Assembly: GCF_009765275.1 (NCBI RefSeq)
Contig: NZ_VOPH01000003.1
Location: 310,001-374,000 of the forward strand
Reading direction: 5' to 3'
DNA length: 64,000 nt
Origin: Chachezhania sediminis
GTDB lineage: Bacteria > Pseudomonadota > Alphaproteobacteria > Rhodobacterales > Rhodobacteraceae
Of the stretch, positions 33,777-43,184 are shown piece after piece. The first letter of the stretch is position 1. Every line of letters begins with the position of its first letter. Made by a program: the position numbers and the translations under genes. The notes beneath the pieces are model-generated. The model made no database searches and was not told the DNA's origin. It was given only the letters and a program-made list of their open reading frames with translations.

Positions 33777-34820
33777 GTGACCAACAATTCGAATCGCGTG
33801 AATCGCCGTGCCATGCTGCGCGGGGCGGGCCTGGGCGTGCTGGCCGCGCCGGCGCTGGTCGGCAAGGGTCTGGCCGCGGGGGACATCGTCTGGCGGGTGC
33901 AGTCGCACTGGCCCAAGGCATCCAGTTCCTTCACCGACAGCCTGGGCGTATTGGCGAGCGAACTGGAAGAACGCACCGACGGCGGCTTCAAGCTGGAGCT
34001 TCTGGGCGCGGGCGAATTCGCCAAGGGGCCCGACATCTACAACCTGATCCGCAAGGGCGTGGTGCCGATGGGCACGCTGAGCCCGTCCTATATCCAGGAC
34101 AAGGCCGAGGCGGCAGGCTTCCTCTATGGCATTCCGGGCACCTTCCGCGAAAGCTGGGAGGTCCAGCACGCGGCCAAGAACCTTGGACTGGAAGACCTGG
34201 TCAACGAACAGCTGGTGCCGGACGGCGTGCTGCTGATGTCGGAAAAATCCTATCCGACGGAAATGGTGGTTTCGAAGCCGATCAACACGGCGGACGACTT
34301 CAAGGGGCTGAAGATCCGGTCGTCGGGGACGATGCTGGATTACCTGCAGGCCGCGGGTGCGGCACCGCAGTACATTCCGGGGTCGGAGCTGTACCAGTCG
34401 CTGTCTTCGGGCGTGGTCGACGGCGCGCATTGGGGGGCGGCCATCGGGGCGCAGTCCATGTCGCTGTGGGAAGTCTGCAAGTACCACATGAAGCCGGCGC
34501 TGGGTTTCACCATCGATGCCTTCATCGTGAATGTCGACGCGCTGGAAGGGCTGCCGCCGGAATACTCCCAGGCGCTGGTCGACCTGATGGAAATCCGCTT
34601 CTTCCAGCGGTCGGCCGAGTACATGCACAAGGAAGCCATCGCGCTGGCCGAAGGAATCGACAGCCAGGGCGTCCAGGTCATGGACCTGCCGCCCGAGGTG
34701 ATCGAGCTGCTGACCGTCGCCTCGCAGGAAATCATGGCATCCGAGGCGGCCAAGGGGCCCCTGGCCGAAAAAGCGCGCGACATCTATGTCAACCTGATGA
34801 CCGATCTGGGCTACGTCTGA
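33777..34820 (+). CDS. TRAP transporter substrate-binding protein (DctP family)
   Basis: Periplasmic solute receptor of 347 residues. A twin-arginine-type signal peptide, NRVNRRAMLRGAGLGVLAAP, ends near LAAGDIVW. The body is DctP-like: LKIRSSGTMLDYLQAAGAAP with GSELYQSLSSGVVDGAHWG, where the Arg of KIRS forms the salt bridge to the ligand carboxylate in this family. The start is GTG at 33777, seven bases from GGGAGGA; upstream in-frame ATGs lack a ribosome site. First gene of a twelve-kilobase operon. The ligand is probably an organic acid; which one is unknown. Confidence 0.87.
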   Translation: MTNNSNRVNRRAMLRGAGLGVLAAPALVGKGLAAGDIVWRVQSHWPKASSSFTDSLGVLASELEERTDGGFKLELLGAGEFAKGPDIYNLIRKGVVPMGTLSPSYIQDKAEAAGFLYGIPGTFRESWEVQHAAKNLGLEDLVNEQLVPDGVLLMSEKSYPTEMVVSKPINTADDFKGLKIRSSGTMLDYLQAAGAAPQYIPGSELYQSLSSGVVDGAHWGAAIGAQSMSLWEVCKYHMKPALGFTIDAFIVNVDALEGLPPEYSQALVDLMEIRFFQRSAEYMHKEAIALAEGIDSQGVQVMDLPPEVIELLTVASQEIMASEAAKGPLAEKARDIYVNLMTDLGYV

Positions 34821-34842
34821 CGGTCTGAATTCCACTCGGATC

Positions 34843-34867
34843 GCCGGGGCGCTTCCTGCGCCCCGGC
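34843..34867 (+). terminator. Intra-operon hairpin after dctP
   Basis: Perfect 9-base stem GCCGGGGCG/CGCCCCGGC with a 7-base loop CTTCCTG, 22 bases after the dctP stop. No T-run. It probably stabilises the dctP message or attenuates read-through, giving more receptor than membrane components. Confidence 0.6.
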
Positions 34868-35041
34868 CACATCAAACGCCGGGCAACCGGCGCTGCCGCG
34901 GGGCACCGCGGCGGACGATCTGTTGCGGCCTGTGCACGGGCCGCAGGGACCGGGGAGGGGTCGATTGCGGCGGCTGCGACGGCAGCACGTCCGGTCGGCG
35001 GACGCATCCCCGCGCCCATGAAGGGGAGGAGTGAACGGATC

Positions 35042-35608
35042 ATGCAGAACATTGCGCGGGGCATAACCCGCCTGAACCGGGAAATCGGCAAATGGGCCTC
35101 GCTGGGCGTGCTGGCGATCTTCGGCCTGCTGCTGGCGGACGTGATCATGCGGTATCTGGTCGGTCGGCCGACCATCTGGACCGCGGAACTGGCGACGCTG
35201 ATCTTCGGCGTCTACGCCATCATCGGCGGCGGATACCTGATGGCCGAACGCGGTCATGTCAGCGTCGATATCCTGTACGGGTCGTTTTCCACCCGGCGGA
35301 AGGCCATGGTCGACATCTTCACCTTCCCCCTGTTCCTGCTCTTCGTGGGCGTCCTGCTGTGGCAGGGCTATGACATCGCGATCGAGGCGATCGAGGACAT
35401 GGAGCGGTCGAATTCCACGTGGAAGGCGCCACTGTGGCCCACCAAGTCGCTGATCCCGGTCGCGGCCGGGCTGCTGTTGCTGCAGGGGCTGGTCCGGCTC
35501 TGGTCCGATATCCGTGTTCTGATGGGGCTGGACAACGATCCCGACGTCTTCGGCGTCCAGGCCGCGGCTGACCCGCATCCCGCCGACGCAGGGGAGATCC
35601 AGGAATGA
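35042..35608 (+). CDS. TRAP transporter small permease (DctQ family)
   Basis: Four-helix membrane protein of 188 residues. Hydrophobic stretches start at about residues 18, 47, 86 and 131, with the family motif ERGHVSVDILYGSF after helix two. Start at 35042, ten bases after GGGGAGGAG; an in-frame ATG at 35018 has none. It works with DctM as the sodium-driven membrane part of the importer. Its stop overlaps the start of dctM (ATGA). Confidence 0.87.
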   Translation: MQNIARGITRLNREIGKWASLGVLAIFGLLLADVIMRYLVGRPTIWTAELATLIFGVYAIIGGGYLMAERGHVSVDILYGSFSTRRKAMVDIFTFPLFLLFVGVLLWQGYDIAIEAIEDMERSNSTWKAPLWPTKSLIPVAAGLLLLQGLVRLWSDIRVLMGLDNDPDVFGVQAAADPHPADAGEIQE

Positions 35609-36921
35609 GCGTCGAGATTCTGACCCTTCTGTTCTTCGGCTCGCTTCTGTTCTTCGTGCTGCTGGGCACGCCCCTGGCCTTCGTGCTGGGCGGGGTGTCG
35701 GTCGTCTTCCTCTACTTCGAGATGGGACCGCTGGGCTTCTACCTGCTTGCCTCGAAGATGTGGGAGACGATGCAATCGCCGACGCTGATGGCGGTGCCCC
35801 TGTTCGTCTTCATGGCGATCCTTCTGGAAAAGTCCGGGGTCGCGAACGATCTTTACGACATGATGCACCAGTGGTGGGGCGGCCTGCGCGGCGGCCTGGC
35901 CATCGGCACGGTGCTGATCTGCGTGATCTTCGCCGCCATGTCCGGGATTTCCGGTGCCGCTGTCGTCACCATGGGCACCATCGCGCTGCCCAAGATGCTG
36001 GAGCGTGGATACGACAAGAAACTGGCGCTGGGCGCGATCAACGCGGGCGGTGGCTGGGGCATCCTGATCCCGCCGTCGATCCTGATGGTGCTCTATTCGC
36101 TGCTGACCGAGGTGTCGGTCGGTCGCCTGTTCGCGGCCGGCGTTGGGCCGGGGGTTCTGCTGTTTGTCCTTGTTTCGATCTACATCGGGGTGCGCTGCTG
36201 GATCCAGCCCGAGATGGGGCCGGCGCTGCCGCCCGAGGAACGCGCCGACTGGGGCAAGAAGATCGCCTCGCTGAAAGCCGTGATCCTGCCGATTGCCATC
36301 GTGGTGATCGTGCTGGGCGCGATCTTCGGCGGCTTCGCCACGCCCACCGAGGCCGCGGCCATCGGTGTCTTCGGGGCGCTCTTCGCGACGGCGGTGAACC
36401 GTCAGCTGTCGTGGCATGTGATCCACGACGCGGCGATTTCGACGCTGAAGCTGACGGCGCTGGTGATGTGGATCCTGTTCGCGGCGCACGCCTTTTCCAC
36501 CGCCTACACGGCGCTGGGCGCGCAAAGCCTGATCCAGCACCTGATGACCTTCATCCCCGGCGGCAAGTGGGGGGCGCTGGCCTTCATGCTGTTCATACTT
36601 TTCGTCTTCGGGATGGTGCTGGACCCGGTGGGCATCATGCTGATCACGCTGCCGGTCTTCCTGCCGGTGGTTCAGGCGTCGGGTTTCGACCCTGTGTGGT
36701 TCGGCATCCTGTTCATCATCATGATGGAGGTCGGATACATGACGCCGCCCTTCGGGTTCAACCTGTTCTACCTCAAGGGCGTGGCACCACCGGGCGTGAC
36801 CATGGGCGACATCTATGCCTCGGTCATTCCCTACGTCGCGGTCACGTTGGTCGGGCTTCTGCTGATCATCCTTGTGCCCGCCATCGCGCTCTATCTTCCG
36901 CAACTGTTCTACGGCAGGTAA
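35605..36921 (+). CDS. TRAP transporter large permease (DctM family)
   Basis: Inner-membrane subunit of 438 residues, about twelve helices, which carries out sodium-coupled substrate import. Family blocks: MAVPLFVFMAILLEKSGVAN, GAINAGGGWGILIPPSILMV and ILFIIMMEVGYMTPPFGFNL. Overlaps dctQ by four bases and is followed three bases later by the alcohol dehydrogenase gene, so transport and metabolism genes share a message. Confidence 0.92.
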   Translation: MSVEILTLLFFGSLLFFVLLGTPLAFVLGGVSVVFLYFEMGPLGFYLLASKMWETMQSPTLMAVPLFVFMAILLEKSGVANDLYDMMHQWWGGLRGGLAIGTVLICVIFAAMSGISGAAVVTMGTIALPKMLERGYDKKLALGAINAGGGWGILIPPSILMVLYSLLTEVSVGRLFAAGVGPGVLLFVLVSIYIGVRCWIQPEMGPALPPEERADWGKKIASLKAVILPIAIVVIVLGAIFGGFATPTEAAAIGVFGALFATAVNRQLSWHVIHDAAISTLKLTALVMWILFAAHAFSTAYTALGAQSLIQHLMTFIPGGKWGALAFMLFILFVFGMVLDPVGIMLITLPVFLPVVQASGFDPVWFGILFIIMMEVGYMTPPFGFNLFYLKGVAPPGVTMGDIYASVIPYVAVTLVGLLLIILVPAIALYLPQLFYGR

Positions 36922-36924
36922 GAC

Positions 36925-38067
36925 ATGACCCTTTCGGACCCCTTCACCCTGAACTGGCCCGGGAACGCGCTTTTCGGCGCGGGCCGCGTGGATGACCTGG
37001 GCACGCTTCTGGCTGCCCGCGGGCAGATGTGCGCGCTGATCGTCACCGATCCGGGGCTTCGCGAGGTGGGGGTCCTGGGCCGTGTCACGGATGCGCTTGG
37101 AAAAGGGGCTGTCGCTGTCGACGTCTATGACCGCGTCAACCCCAACCCGACCACCGCCAACGTCGCAGAGGCCCGCCAGATGTGGGAACAGGGGTCCTAT
37201 GACGCCCTGATCGCGCTGGGCGGCGGGTCGTCCATCGACACCGCCAAGGGCGCGATGGCGGAAATCCTGACCGGCTGCGATGCCTTTGCCGCGCTGGGGA
37301 ACGACGTGAACACGTCGGACCGGCCGGTGCCGCCCTTCTACGCGATCCCCACCACCTCGGGCACGGGGTCGGAATGTTCGCTGGGGTGCGTCCTGAAAAG
37401 CCCGGAACGGAAATTCGTGATCCGCGGCCGGCTGCTGCAGCCCACGACGGTGATCATGGACCCGGAACTGACGCTGTCGCTGCCCCGGGGCATGACCGCC
37501 TCCACCGGGTTCGATGCGTTCTGTCATGCCATCGGCGCCTTCACCAACAACCAGGTCAATCCTGTCGCCGATGAACTGGCACTGGCCTCGATGCGGCTGG
37601 CGCTGGAGCATCTGCCGACCGCCGTCGAGGACGGATCGAACCTGGAAGCGCGGGCGGGGGTGATGATGTCCTCCTACCTTGGGGGCTTCTGCATCGGGCA
37701 GAAGGGTGTGGACGGGATCCATGGTCTCTGCACGCCCGTCGAGAGCATCGTGACCGCCGTCCATGGCCAGGTGCTGGGCACGCTGCTGCCCCATGTCCTG
37801 CGCTACAACTTCGAAACGCTGGCCGACCGTTATGCCCTGATCGCCACCCGGCTGGGCCTGAAGGGCGATCCGCTGGACGCGATCTTCGATGCCGCCGTCG
37901 GGCTTGCCACCTTGACGGACTGTCCCGAGCGGCTGGGCGCCTTCGGTCTGTCCACGGACGACATTCCGCGGCTGACCGAAATGGCGCTGCTGTCCCAGGC
38001 AACCCAGCGCAACGGGCGGCCGATGCCGGCCAGTGATGTCAGCGAACTTTACGAGGCGATGATCTGA
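36925..38067 (+). CDS. Iron-containing alcohol dehydrogenase
   Basis: NAD(P)-dependent group III (iron) alcohol dehydrogenase of 380 residues. The nucleotide-binding site GGGSSIDTAKGA (about residue 95), IPTTSGTGSECSLG, and metal-binding region GFDAFCHAIGAF and GIHGLCTPVES with AVHGQVLG are visible. It oxidises an alcohol or hydroxy acid (maleylacetate reductases are related). In this operon it probably processes the imported compound before CoA activation. Its stop TGA overlaps the next ATG by one base (TGATG). Confidence 0.87.
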   Translation: MTLSDPFTLNWPGNALFGAGRVDDLGTLLAARGQMCALIVTDPGLREVGVLGRVTDALGKGAVAVDVYDRVNPNPTTANVAEARQMWEQGSYDALIALGGGSSIDTAKGAMAEILTGCDAFAALGNDVNTSDRPVPPFYAIPTTSGTGSECSLGCVLKSPERKFVIRGRLLQPTTVIMDPELTLSLPRGMTASTGFDAFCHAIGAFTNNQVNPVADELALASMRLALEHLPTAVEDGSNLEARAGVMMSSYLGGFCIGQKGVDGIHGLCTPVESIVTAVHGQVLGTLLPHVLRYNFETLADRYALIATRLGLKGDPLDAIFDAAVGLATLTDCPERLGAFGLSTDDIPRLTEMALLSQATQRNGRPMPASDVSELYEAMI

Positions 38068-39212
38068 TGGTGATCCTGACCGACGAACAGCGGATGCTGA
38101 AGGACAATGTCGACCGTTTCCTGGCCGCCAATGTCACGCCGCTGATCAACGAGGCAGAAAAGACCTGCATTTTTCCGTTCGAGATCCTGACGGACATCAG
38201 TCAGTTTGGCTATCTGGGCGGCCGGATTCCGGAAGCGGATGGCGGTTTCGACCTGCCATACGTGACCTGGGCCATGCTGATGGAAAGCGCGGGCTATTGC
38301 TGGGGCAGCCTGCGGACCATCGTGAACATCACCAACGGGTCGATCCAGAAACTGTCGGCGCAGGGGTCCCCTCTGCTGAAGGAAAAGTACCTTCAGCCGC
38401 TGCTGAAGAACCGGATCCGCACCTGTACCGGCCTGTCCGAGCCTAATGTCGGGTCGAACGTCGCGGCCATCGAGACGCGGGCGGATTTCAGGGACGGCTG
38501 TTACGTCATCAACGGGCGCAAGCTGTGGATCACCAACGGCGTGAACGCGGATATCTGCCTTGTGGTGGCGCGGACCTATTCGCCGACCTGCGACGGCGCG
38601 CTGTCGACCTTCGTGGTGGAGAAGGGGTTCGAAGGCTTTTCGGCCAAGCGTGTCGAAAAGATGGTGCTGCGGCCCACCGCGACGTCGGAACTGGAATTCG
38701 TCGACGTGAAGGTCCCCGCCGAGAACCTGGTGGGGCAGGAGGGCAAGGCGCTTTCCGGAACGCTGGCCGGCCTGAACACGGCGCGGGTGAACATCGCCAT
38801 GGGCGCGGTGGGACAGGCACAGGCGGCGCTTGATCTTTCCATCGACCATGCCAAGACTCGGCACCAGTTCGGCAAGCCCATCGGGTCCTTTCAACTGGTC
38901 CAGAAACACATCGTCGACATGACCGTCCGGGTGAAGGCCGCACGCGCGCTGGGTTACACTGCGGCGCAGCGGCTCGATGCCGGGGAAGAGGCGCGCGAGG
39001 ACTGTTCCATCGCCAAGCTCTATGCCAGCCAGGCCGCGTTCGAGGTCGCGGACATGGCGCTGCAGGTCCATGGCGGGCTTGGCTATGCGGTGGGCTATCC
39101 CATCGAACGCATCTTTCGCGATACCCGCGGCGGCACCATTCCCGAAGGCACGTCCGAGATCCAGACCCTGATCGCGGGGCGAGAGATCCTTGGGCTGTCG
39201 GCCATTTCCTGA
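38067..39212 (+). CDS. Acyl-CoA dehydrogenase
   Basis: FAD enzyme of 381 residues introducing a 2,3-double bond into an acyl-CoA. CTGLSEPNVGSNVAAIETRA (about residue 113) and RKLWITNGVNADICLV bind the flavin; TRHQFGKPIGSFQLVQKHI is the dimer block, and IPEGTSEIQTLIAGREILG carries the usual catalytic Glu. Full length, a classical homotetramer type, unlike the pair at 28464-30619. Coupled to the dehydrogenase before it; a CoA ligase gene follows after 13 bases. Confidence 0.88.
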   Translation: MVILTDEQRMLKDNVDRFLAANVTPLINEAEKTCIFPFEILTDISQFGYLGGRIPEADGGFDLPYVTWAMLMESAGYCWGSLRTIVNITNGSIQKLSAQGSPLLKEKYLQPLLKNRIRTCTGLSEPNVGSNVAAIETRADFRDGCYVINGRKLWITNGVNADICLVVARTYSPTCDGALSTFVVEKGFEGFSAKRVEKMVLRPTATSELEFVDVKVPAENLVGQEGKALSGTLAGLNTARVNIAMGAVGQAQAALDLSIDHAKTRHQFGKPIGSFQLVQKHIVDMTVRVKAARALGYTAAQRLDAGEEAREDCSIAKLYASQAAFEVADMALQVHGGLGYAVGYPIERIFRDTRGGTIPEGTSEIQTLIAGREILGLSAIS

Positions 39213-39225
39213 AGGATTCGAACCG

Positions 39226-41346
39226 ATGAAAGACATGGTTTCCTACCAGTTTCCGGACCTGACCAGGCTTTTCGCGCCGAACAGCCTGGCCGTCATCGGT
39301 GCGTCCGACAAGGAACATTCCATCGGCAACCACGCGATGAAGAACATCGTCGAACATTCCAGGTTCGAAGGCAGGTTGTATCCCATCAACCCGAAGCAGG
39401 AGCGCGTGATGGGGCTGCAATGCTACCCCAATGTCGCCGCCCTGCCAGAGCCGGTGGACGTGCTGGTCGTGGTGATCCCCGCCAAGGGCGTGCGCCAGGC
39501 CATCGAGGAGGCTGGCCAACTGGGCGTGAAGTTTGCGGTCATCCTGACCTCCGGCTTTTCCGAAGCCGACGACTGGGGCCGCGCGGAGGAGGCGGCGCTG
39601 GTCGAGATCTCGCACCGGACCGGCATCCGGCTTTACGGGCCGAATTGCCCGGGGCTGGTGAACCTGACGATGCCGCTGGGCATGACGTTCTCGCCCGCCT
39701 TCAAGGACGACATCTGCCCGGGGCCCATCGGGCTGGCGACGCAGGGCGGCGGGTTGGGGCGCAACATGATCCAGCACAACGTGCGGGGCGTGGGCTATGC
39801 GAACTGGTCGTCGTCGGGCAACGAATGCGATCTGCAGGTGGCAGACTTCATCCATCACATGGCCAACGACCCTGACGTGAAGGTGATCGGTTGCCTGATC
39901 GAGGGCTTCAAGGACGGTGCCCGCTTCGCCGCCGCCTGCAGGCATGCCGCCTGTATGGGCAAGCCGGTGGTGGGGCTGAAGGTCGGCCGGTCGGAATACG
40001 GCGCCAAGGCCGCGCAGTCGCACACGGCATCGATCACCGGCTCGGCCGAGGTCAATTCGGCGGTGTTCCGGCAGCTGGGCGTGATCGAGGTCGACGACCT
40101 GGACGAACTGGTCGACGTGGCCCAGCTGCTGGCGCGGAAGTTGCCAAAGGGCGACGAGGAGATCGCGATCTTCGCCTCGTCCGGCGGGGCGGCGTCGCTG
40201 TGTGCCGATACGGTCGGGTCCTACGGGCTGACGCTGGCGACCTTCGCGGACAAGACGCAGGCAAGGCTGGACGAGGTGCTGCCCGACTATGCCGCCATCG
40301 ACAATCCCATCGACACGACATCTATTTCCATCAGCCACCCGCAGGCCTATGCCGATGCGCTGCTGGCCGCGGCGACGGACGCGAACGTGGATCTGGTGCT
40401 GGCGCCGCTGCCGATGGATTACGGGCAGTATTCCGTCGTCAACGGCAAGACGCTGATCGACGCCCAGACCAAGACCGACGTGCCGATCGTGCCGATCTGG
40501 ATGTCGGAACGGCAGGGCGACGGCTATCACCTTCTGGCGAAGGCCGGGCTGGTCCCGTTCCGGTCGTTGCGCAACATGGGCAAGGCCGTCCGCCGCTGGA
40601 TCGACTGGGGCGGCTGGCGCGCGGGGTGGGATGCCGACTGGTCGCCCCTGCTGGCCCACACCGGGTCCGTCCCGGCCCCCGATGCCACCAGAACCCTGAA
40701 CGAGGTCGACGGCAAGCGCGCTCTGGCCGGGGCCGGGGTGCCAACGGCCGTGCCCCATATCGCGGGCACATCGGCCGGGGCGGCAGGCCTGGCCGCGAAG
40801 ATGGGCGGGCGGCTGGCGATGAAGATCGTCAGCGCCGACATCGCCCACAAGTCCGACATCGGCGGCGTTATGCTGGACGTGGCCCCCGCCGATGCCGCGG
40901 CCGGGTTCGATATGATCGTCGCCAAGGTGACCGCGGCCAGGCCCGGGTCGCGGATCGATGGCGTGCTGCTGGAGCCGATGGCCGGGCCCGACGGTGTCGA
41001 GGCCTTTGTCGGCGTCGCCCGCGACCCGGTCTTCGGGCACATGATGACCTTTGGCCTGGGCGGCATCTATGTCGAGATGTTCAGGGACGTCACCCGCCGG
41101 ATGCTGCCCGTCACGCCGGAGATGGCGCGGGACATGGTGGCGGACTTGGCGTCCGCTCCGCTGCTGGCCGGCTATCGCGGTCAGCCTGCGCGGGACCTGG
41201 ATGCACTGGCGGACCTGATCGCCAAGGTTTCGGATTTCGTGGCCGACAACCCGGACGTGGTCGAGATGGATCTGAACCCGGTCTGGGTCGGGCAGGCGGG
41301 AGAGGGGGCGATGGCGCTGGATGCCGTCATCGTGGTCGAGGCATGA
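39226..41346 (+). CDS. Acyl-CoA synthetase of the NDP-forming type (acetate--CoA ligase family)
   Basis: A 706-residue fusion of the alpha and beta parts of ADP-forming acyl-CoA synthetases. The N-terminal CoA-binding fold has PNSLAVIGASDKEHSIGN; the ligase part has SSGNECDLQVADF and SHTASITGSAEV; and the C-terminal ATP-grasp part (about 480-706) contains GGRLAMKIVSADIAHKSDIG and LEPMAGPDGVEAFVGVARD. It would activate the acid taken up by this operon using ATP and CoA. Start at 39226 behind AAGGATTCGAACCG. The CoA-transferase gene overlaps its end by four bases. Confidence 0.85.
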   Translation: MKDMVSYQFPDLTRLFAPNSLAVIGASDKEHSIGNHAMKNIVEHSRFEGRLYPINPKQERVMGLQCYPNVAALPEPVDVLVVVIPAKGVRQAIEEAGQLGVKFAVILTSGFSEADDWGRAEEAALVEISHRTGIRLYGPNCPGLVNLTMPLGMTFSPAFKDDICPGPIGLATQGGGLGRNMIQHNVRGVGYANWSSSGNECDLQVADFIHHMANDPDVKVIGCLIEGFKDGARFAAACRHAACMGKPVVGLKVGRSEYGAKAAQSHTASITGSAEVNSAVFRQLGVIEVDDLDELVDVAQLLARKLPKGDEEIAIFASSGGAASLCADTVGSYGLTLATFADKTQARLDEVLPDYAAIDNPIDTTSISISHPQAYADALLAAATDANVDLVLAPLPMDYGQYSVVNGKTLIDAQTKTDVPIVPIWMSERQGDGYHLLAKAGLVPFRSLRNMGKAVRRWIDWGGWRAGWDADWSPLLAHTGSVPAPDATRTLNEVDGKRALAGAGVPTAVPHIAGTSAGAAGLAAKMGGRLAMKIVSADIAHKSDIGGVMLDVAPADAAAGFDMIVAKVTAARPGSRIDGVLLEPMAGPDGVEAFVGVARDPVFGHMMTFGLGGIYVEMFRDVTRRMLPVTPEMARDMVADLASAPLLAGYRGQPARDLDALADLIAKVSDFVADNPDVVEMDLNPVWVGQAGEGAMALDAVIVVEA

Positions 41347-42428
41347 GCGGCCCGCTGACCGGCGTCACGGTCGCCGATTTCTCGGAACTGCTGCCCGGGC
41401 CCTTCCTGACCGGCTGCATGGCGGAAATGGGGGCGAGCGTGATCAAGATCGAACGCCCGCCCCATGGCGATGGCGTGCGCACGAGTTCGCCCGGCACATT
41501 CGAGATCGTGAACCGCGGCAAACGCTCCATCGCGCTGAACCTGAAGGACGACGACGACCGTGCCCGCGCGCTTCGGATCGCGGGCAAGGCGGATGTCGTG
41601 GTCGAAGGTTTTCGCCCCGGCGTGATGGCGCGGCTGGGGCTGGGTTATGACGACGTGAACGCCGTAAACCCGGGCGTCATCTACCTCTCCATGTCCGGCT
41701 ATGGGCAGACGGGGCCGATGGTGAAGGCGCCGGGTCATGACCTGAACTACCTGGCGCTGGCCGGGGTGACGTCGCTGTGTGGCGAGATCGGCAAAGCGCC
41801 CGACCACACGTTCGGCCTGCCGGTCGCGGATCTGGGAGGCGCGATCTACGGGCTGTCCTCCGTCTGTGCGGCGCTGTTCCAGCGGGTCACGACGGGGAAG
41901 GGGCAGCATATCGACCTGTCGATCACCGATTGCCTGGCGCACTGGGTCAATCCGCGGCGCGGGGTCTTCAACCACAACGGCCTGAAGGAGCTTGAGACAC
42001 AGCGGAAGGTGGCGCTGAGCCGCCCGGCCTATGGCGTCTTCGCCGTGGCTGACGGTGCCATCACCATCGCGGCGCTGGAGGGGCATTTCTGGAAGGCGCT
42101 TTGTACCGCGCTGGACCTTGGCTGCTTCGCCTCGCCGGAGTTCGACAGCCTCGACTCCCGCCGCGCGAAGACGGCAGAGATCAACGCCGCCGTTGCCGCC
42201 GCCGTTGCCCCCATGACGCGGGATGCGGCCATGGCGCTGATGGAGGATCAAGACATCCCCGCCGCGCCGGTCCTGACGGTGGACGAGGCTGCGGCCTCTG
42301 CCCACTTCGCCGCCCGCGGTCTGATCGTGGACACGCTGGCCGGGCCTGCCACGCCCTTTCCTGTGCGCCTTGCTGGCATGGAACGCGACCTCGCCCCGGC
42401 CCCAAAGTTGAACGAGATGAGCCGATGA
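41343..42428 (+). CDS. CaiB/BaiF (class III) CoA-transferase
   Basis: A 361-residue family III CoA-transferase that moves CoA between carboxylic acids. The N-terminal GVTVADFSELLPGPFLTGCM and SIALNLKDDDDRARAL are typical; the nucleophilic Asp is in FGLPVADLGGAIYG (about residue 162). Slightly shorter than the 390-430 residues of many members. Having both a CoA ligase and a CoA-transferase in one operon suggests that two different acids are activated, or that CoA is recovered from a product. Overlaps tctB by four bases. Confidence 0.87.
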   Translation: MSGPLTGVTVADFSELLPGPFLTGCMAEMGASVIKIERPPHGDGVRTSSPGTFEIVNRGKRSIALNLKDDDDRARALRIAGKADVVVEGFRPGVMARLGLGYDDVNAVNPGVIYLSMSGYGQTGPMVKAPGHDLNYLALAGVTSLCGEIGKAPDHTFGLPVADLGGAIYGLSSVCAALFQRVTTGKGQHIDLSITDCLAHWVNPRRGVFNHNGLKELETQRKVALSRPAYGVFAVADGAITIAALEGHFWKALCTALDLGCFASPEFDSLDSRRAKTAEINAAVAAAVAPMTRDAAMALMEDQDIPAAPVLTVDEAAASAHFAARGLIVDTLAGPATPFPVRLAGMERDLAPAPKLNEMSR

Positions 42429-42925
42429 CCGACATGACGGATGTGCCCCAAACGGCCCGGGCCCGAAGGCCCCACCGCATCGCCGGTTTCAACACGCTGG
42501 AGCTGGCGGCAGGGCTGGTGATCGTGGCGCTGGGGCTGCTGGTGGTGTTCGAGAGCCTGAATTATCCGTGGGGGTCTTTGCGGAACGTCGGGCCCGGGAT
42601 CTTTCCCTTCCTGCTGGGGATCGTGCTGGCGGGTCTGGGCATCGCCGTGATCTTCGAAGGCCGCCTGTCCGACGCGGTGGCCCCGGTCGTGCCCTGGCGC
42701 GCGATGCTGGCGATCTGCGCGGGCCTTGGTGCTTTCGCGTACCTGATCGACCGCGCCGGTGCCTTCGTCGCGATCTTCGCGCTGATCTTCCTGTCCGGGT
42801 TTGCGGAACGCCGCTATCGCCCGCTGCCCTTGCTTTTCACCGCCCTCGGTCTCTGTGCCTTCGTGGCCGCCCTGGTCCTGGGCTTCCGCGGCGTCGTCAA
42901 CATGACGCTTCTTCCGGCGTTCTAA
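42425..42925 (+). CDS. Tripartite tricarboxylate transporter small subunit TctB
   Basis: Small membrane subunit of 166 residues with four hydrophobic helices (LELAAGLVIVALGLLVVFES, GIFPFLLGIVLAGLGIAVIF, LAICAGLGAFAYLI, LLFTALGLCAFVAALVL) and the family motif RNVGPGIFP. Partner of TctA in a secondary, binding-protein-dependent importer. The order here is B-A-C. A 259-base spacer separates it from tctA, odd inside an otherwise tightly overlapping operon. Confidence 0.82.
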   Translation: MTDMTDVPQTARARRPHRIAGFNTLELAAGLVIVALGLLVVFESLNYPWGSLRNVGPGIFPFLLGIVLAGLGIAVIFEGRLSDAVAPVVPWRAMLAICAGLGAFAYLIDRAGAFVAIFALIFLSGFAERRYRPLPLLFTALGLCAFVAALVLGFRGVVNMTLLPAF

Positions 42926-43184
42926 GGCATGGAACGCCCTTCCAGATCCCGAACCAACGTAAGGTTCGCGCCCGACCCGGGGTTGGACGCGGTCGCGCCG
43001 GGAATGCCTTCGGACAGGCGAACGGCCGGGCAATCCCGTCGAACGCCCATCCAATTCGCGCCCGCCGCCATCCCGGGGGCACACCTGCGGCACGACTGGG
43101 GCGGGTCGGGCGCGAACCGGATCGCTGCGCATTCCGGGGGCGGGGAACTGCCCTTCAACAGCCAGGCACGGAGGCCGTAATCCC
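42926..43184. other. Spacer between tctB and tctA with a hairpin and a marginal ORF
   Basis: A hairpin CGAACC-AACGTAA-GGTTCG sits at 42950-42968. An open frame from ATG 42929 to TAA 43180 (83 codons) exactly fills the gap, but its product is Arg/Ser/Pro/Gly-rich without a recognisable motif and only a weak TAAGG lies before it. I do not call it a gene. Confidence 0.4.

Noticed and set aside
35368-37794. An 808-codon minus-strand open frame opposite the TRAP permeases and alcohol dehydrogenase
   Set aside because: Antisense shadow in high-GC DNA; the plus-strand genes carry family motifs and operon overlaps.
42929-43180. 83-codon ORF between tctB and tctA as a gene
   Set aside because: Composition is Arg/Ser/Pro-rich, the ribosome site is weak and no motif is seen; kept only as a finding to test.
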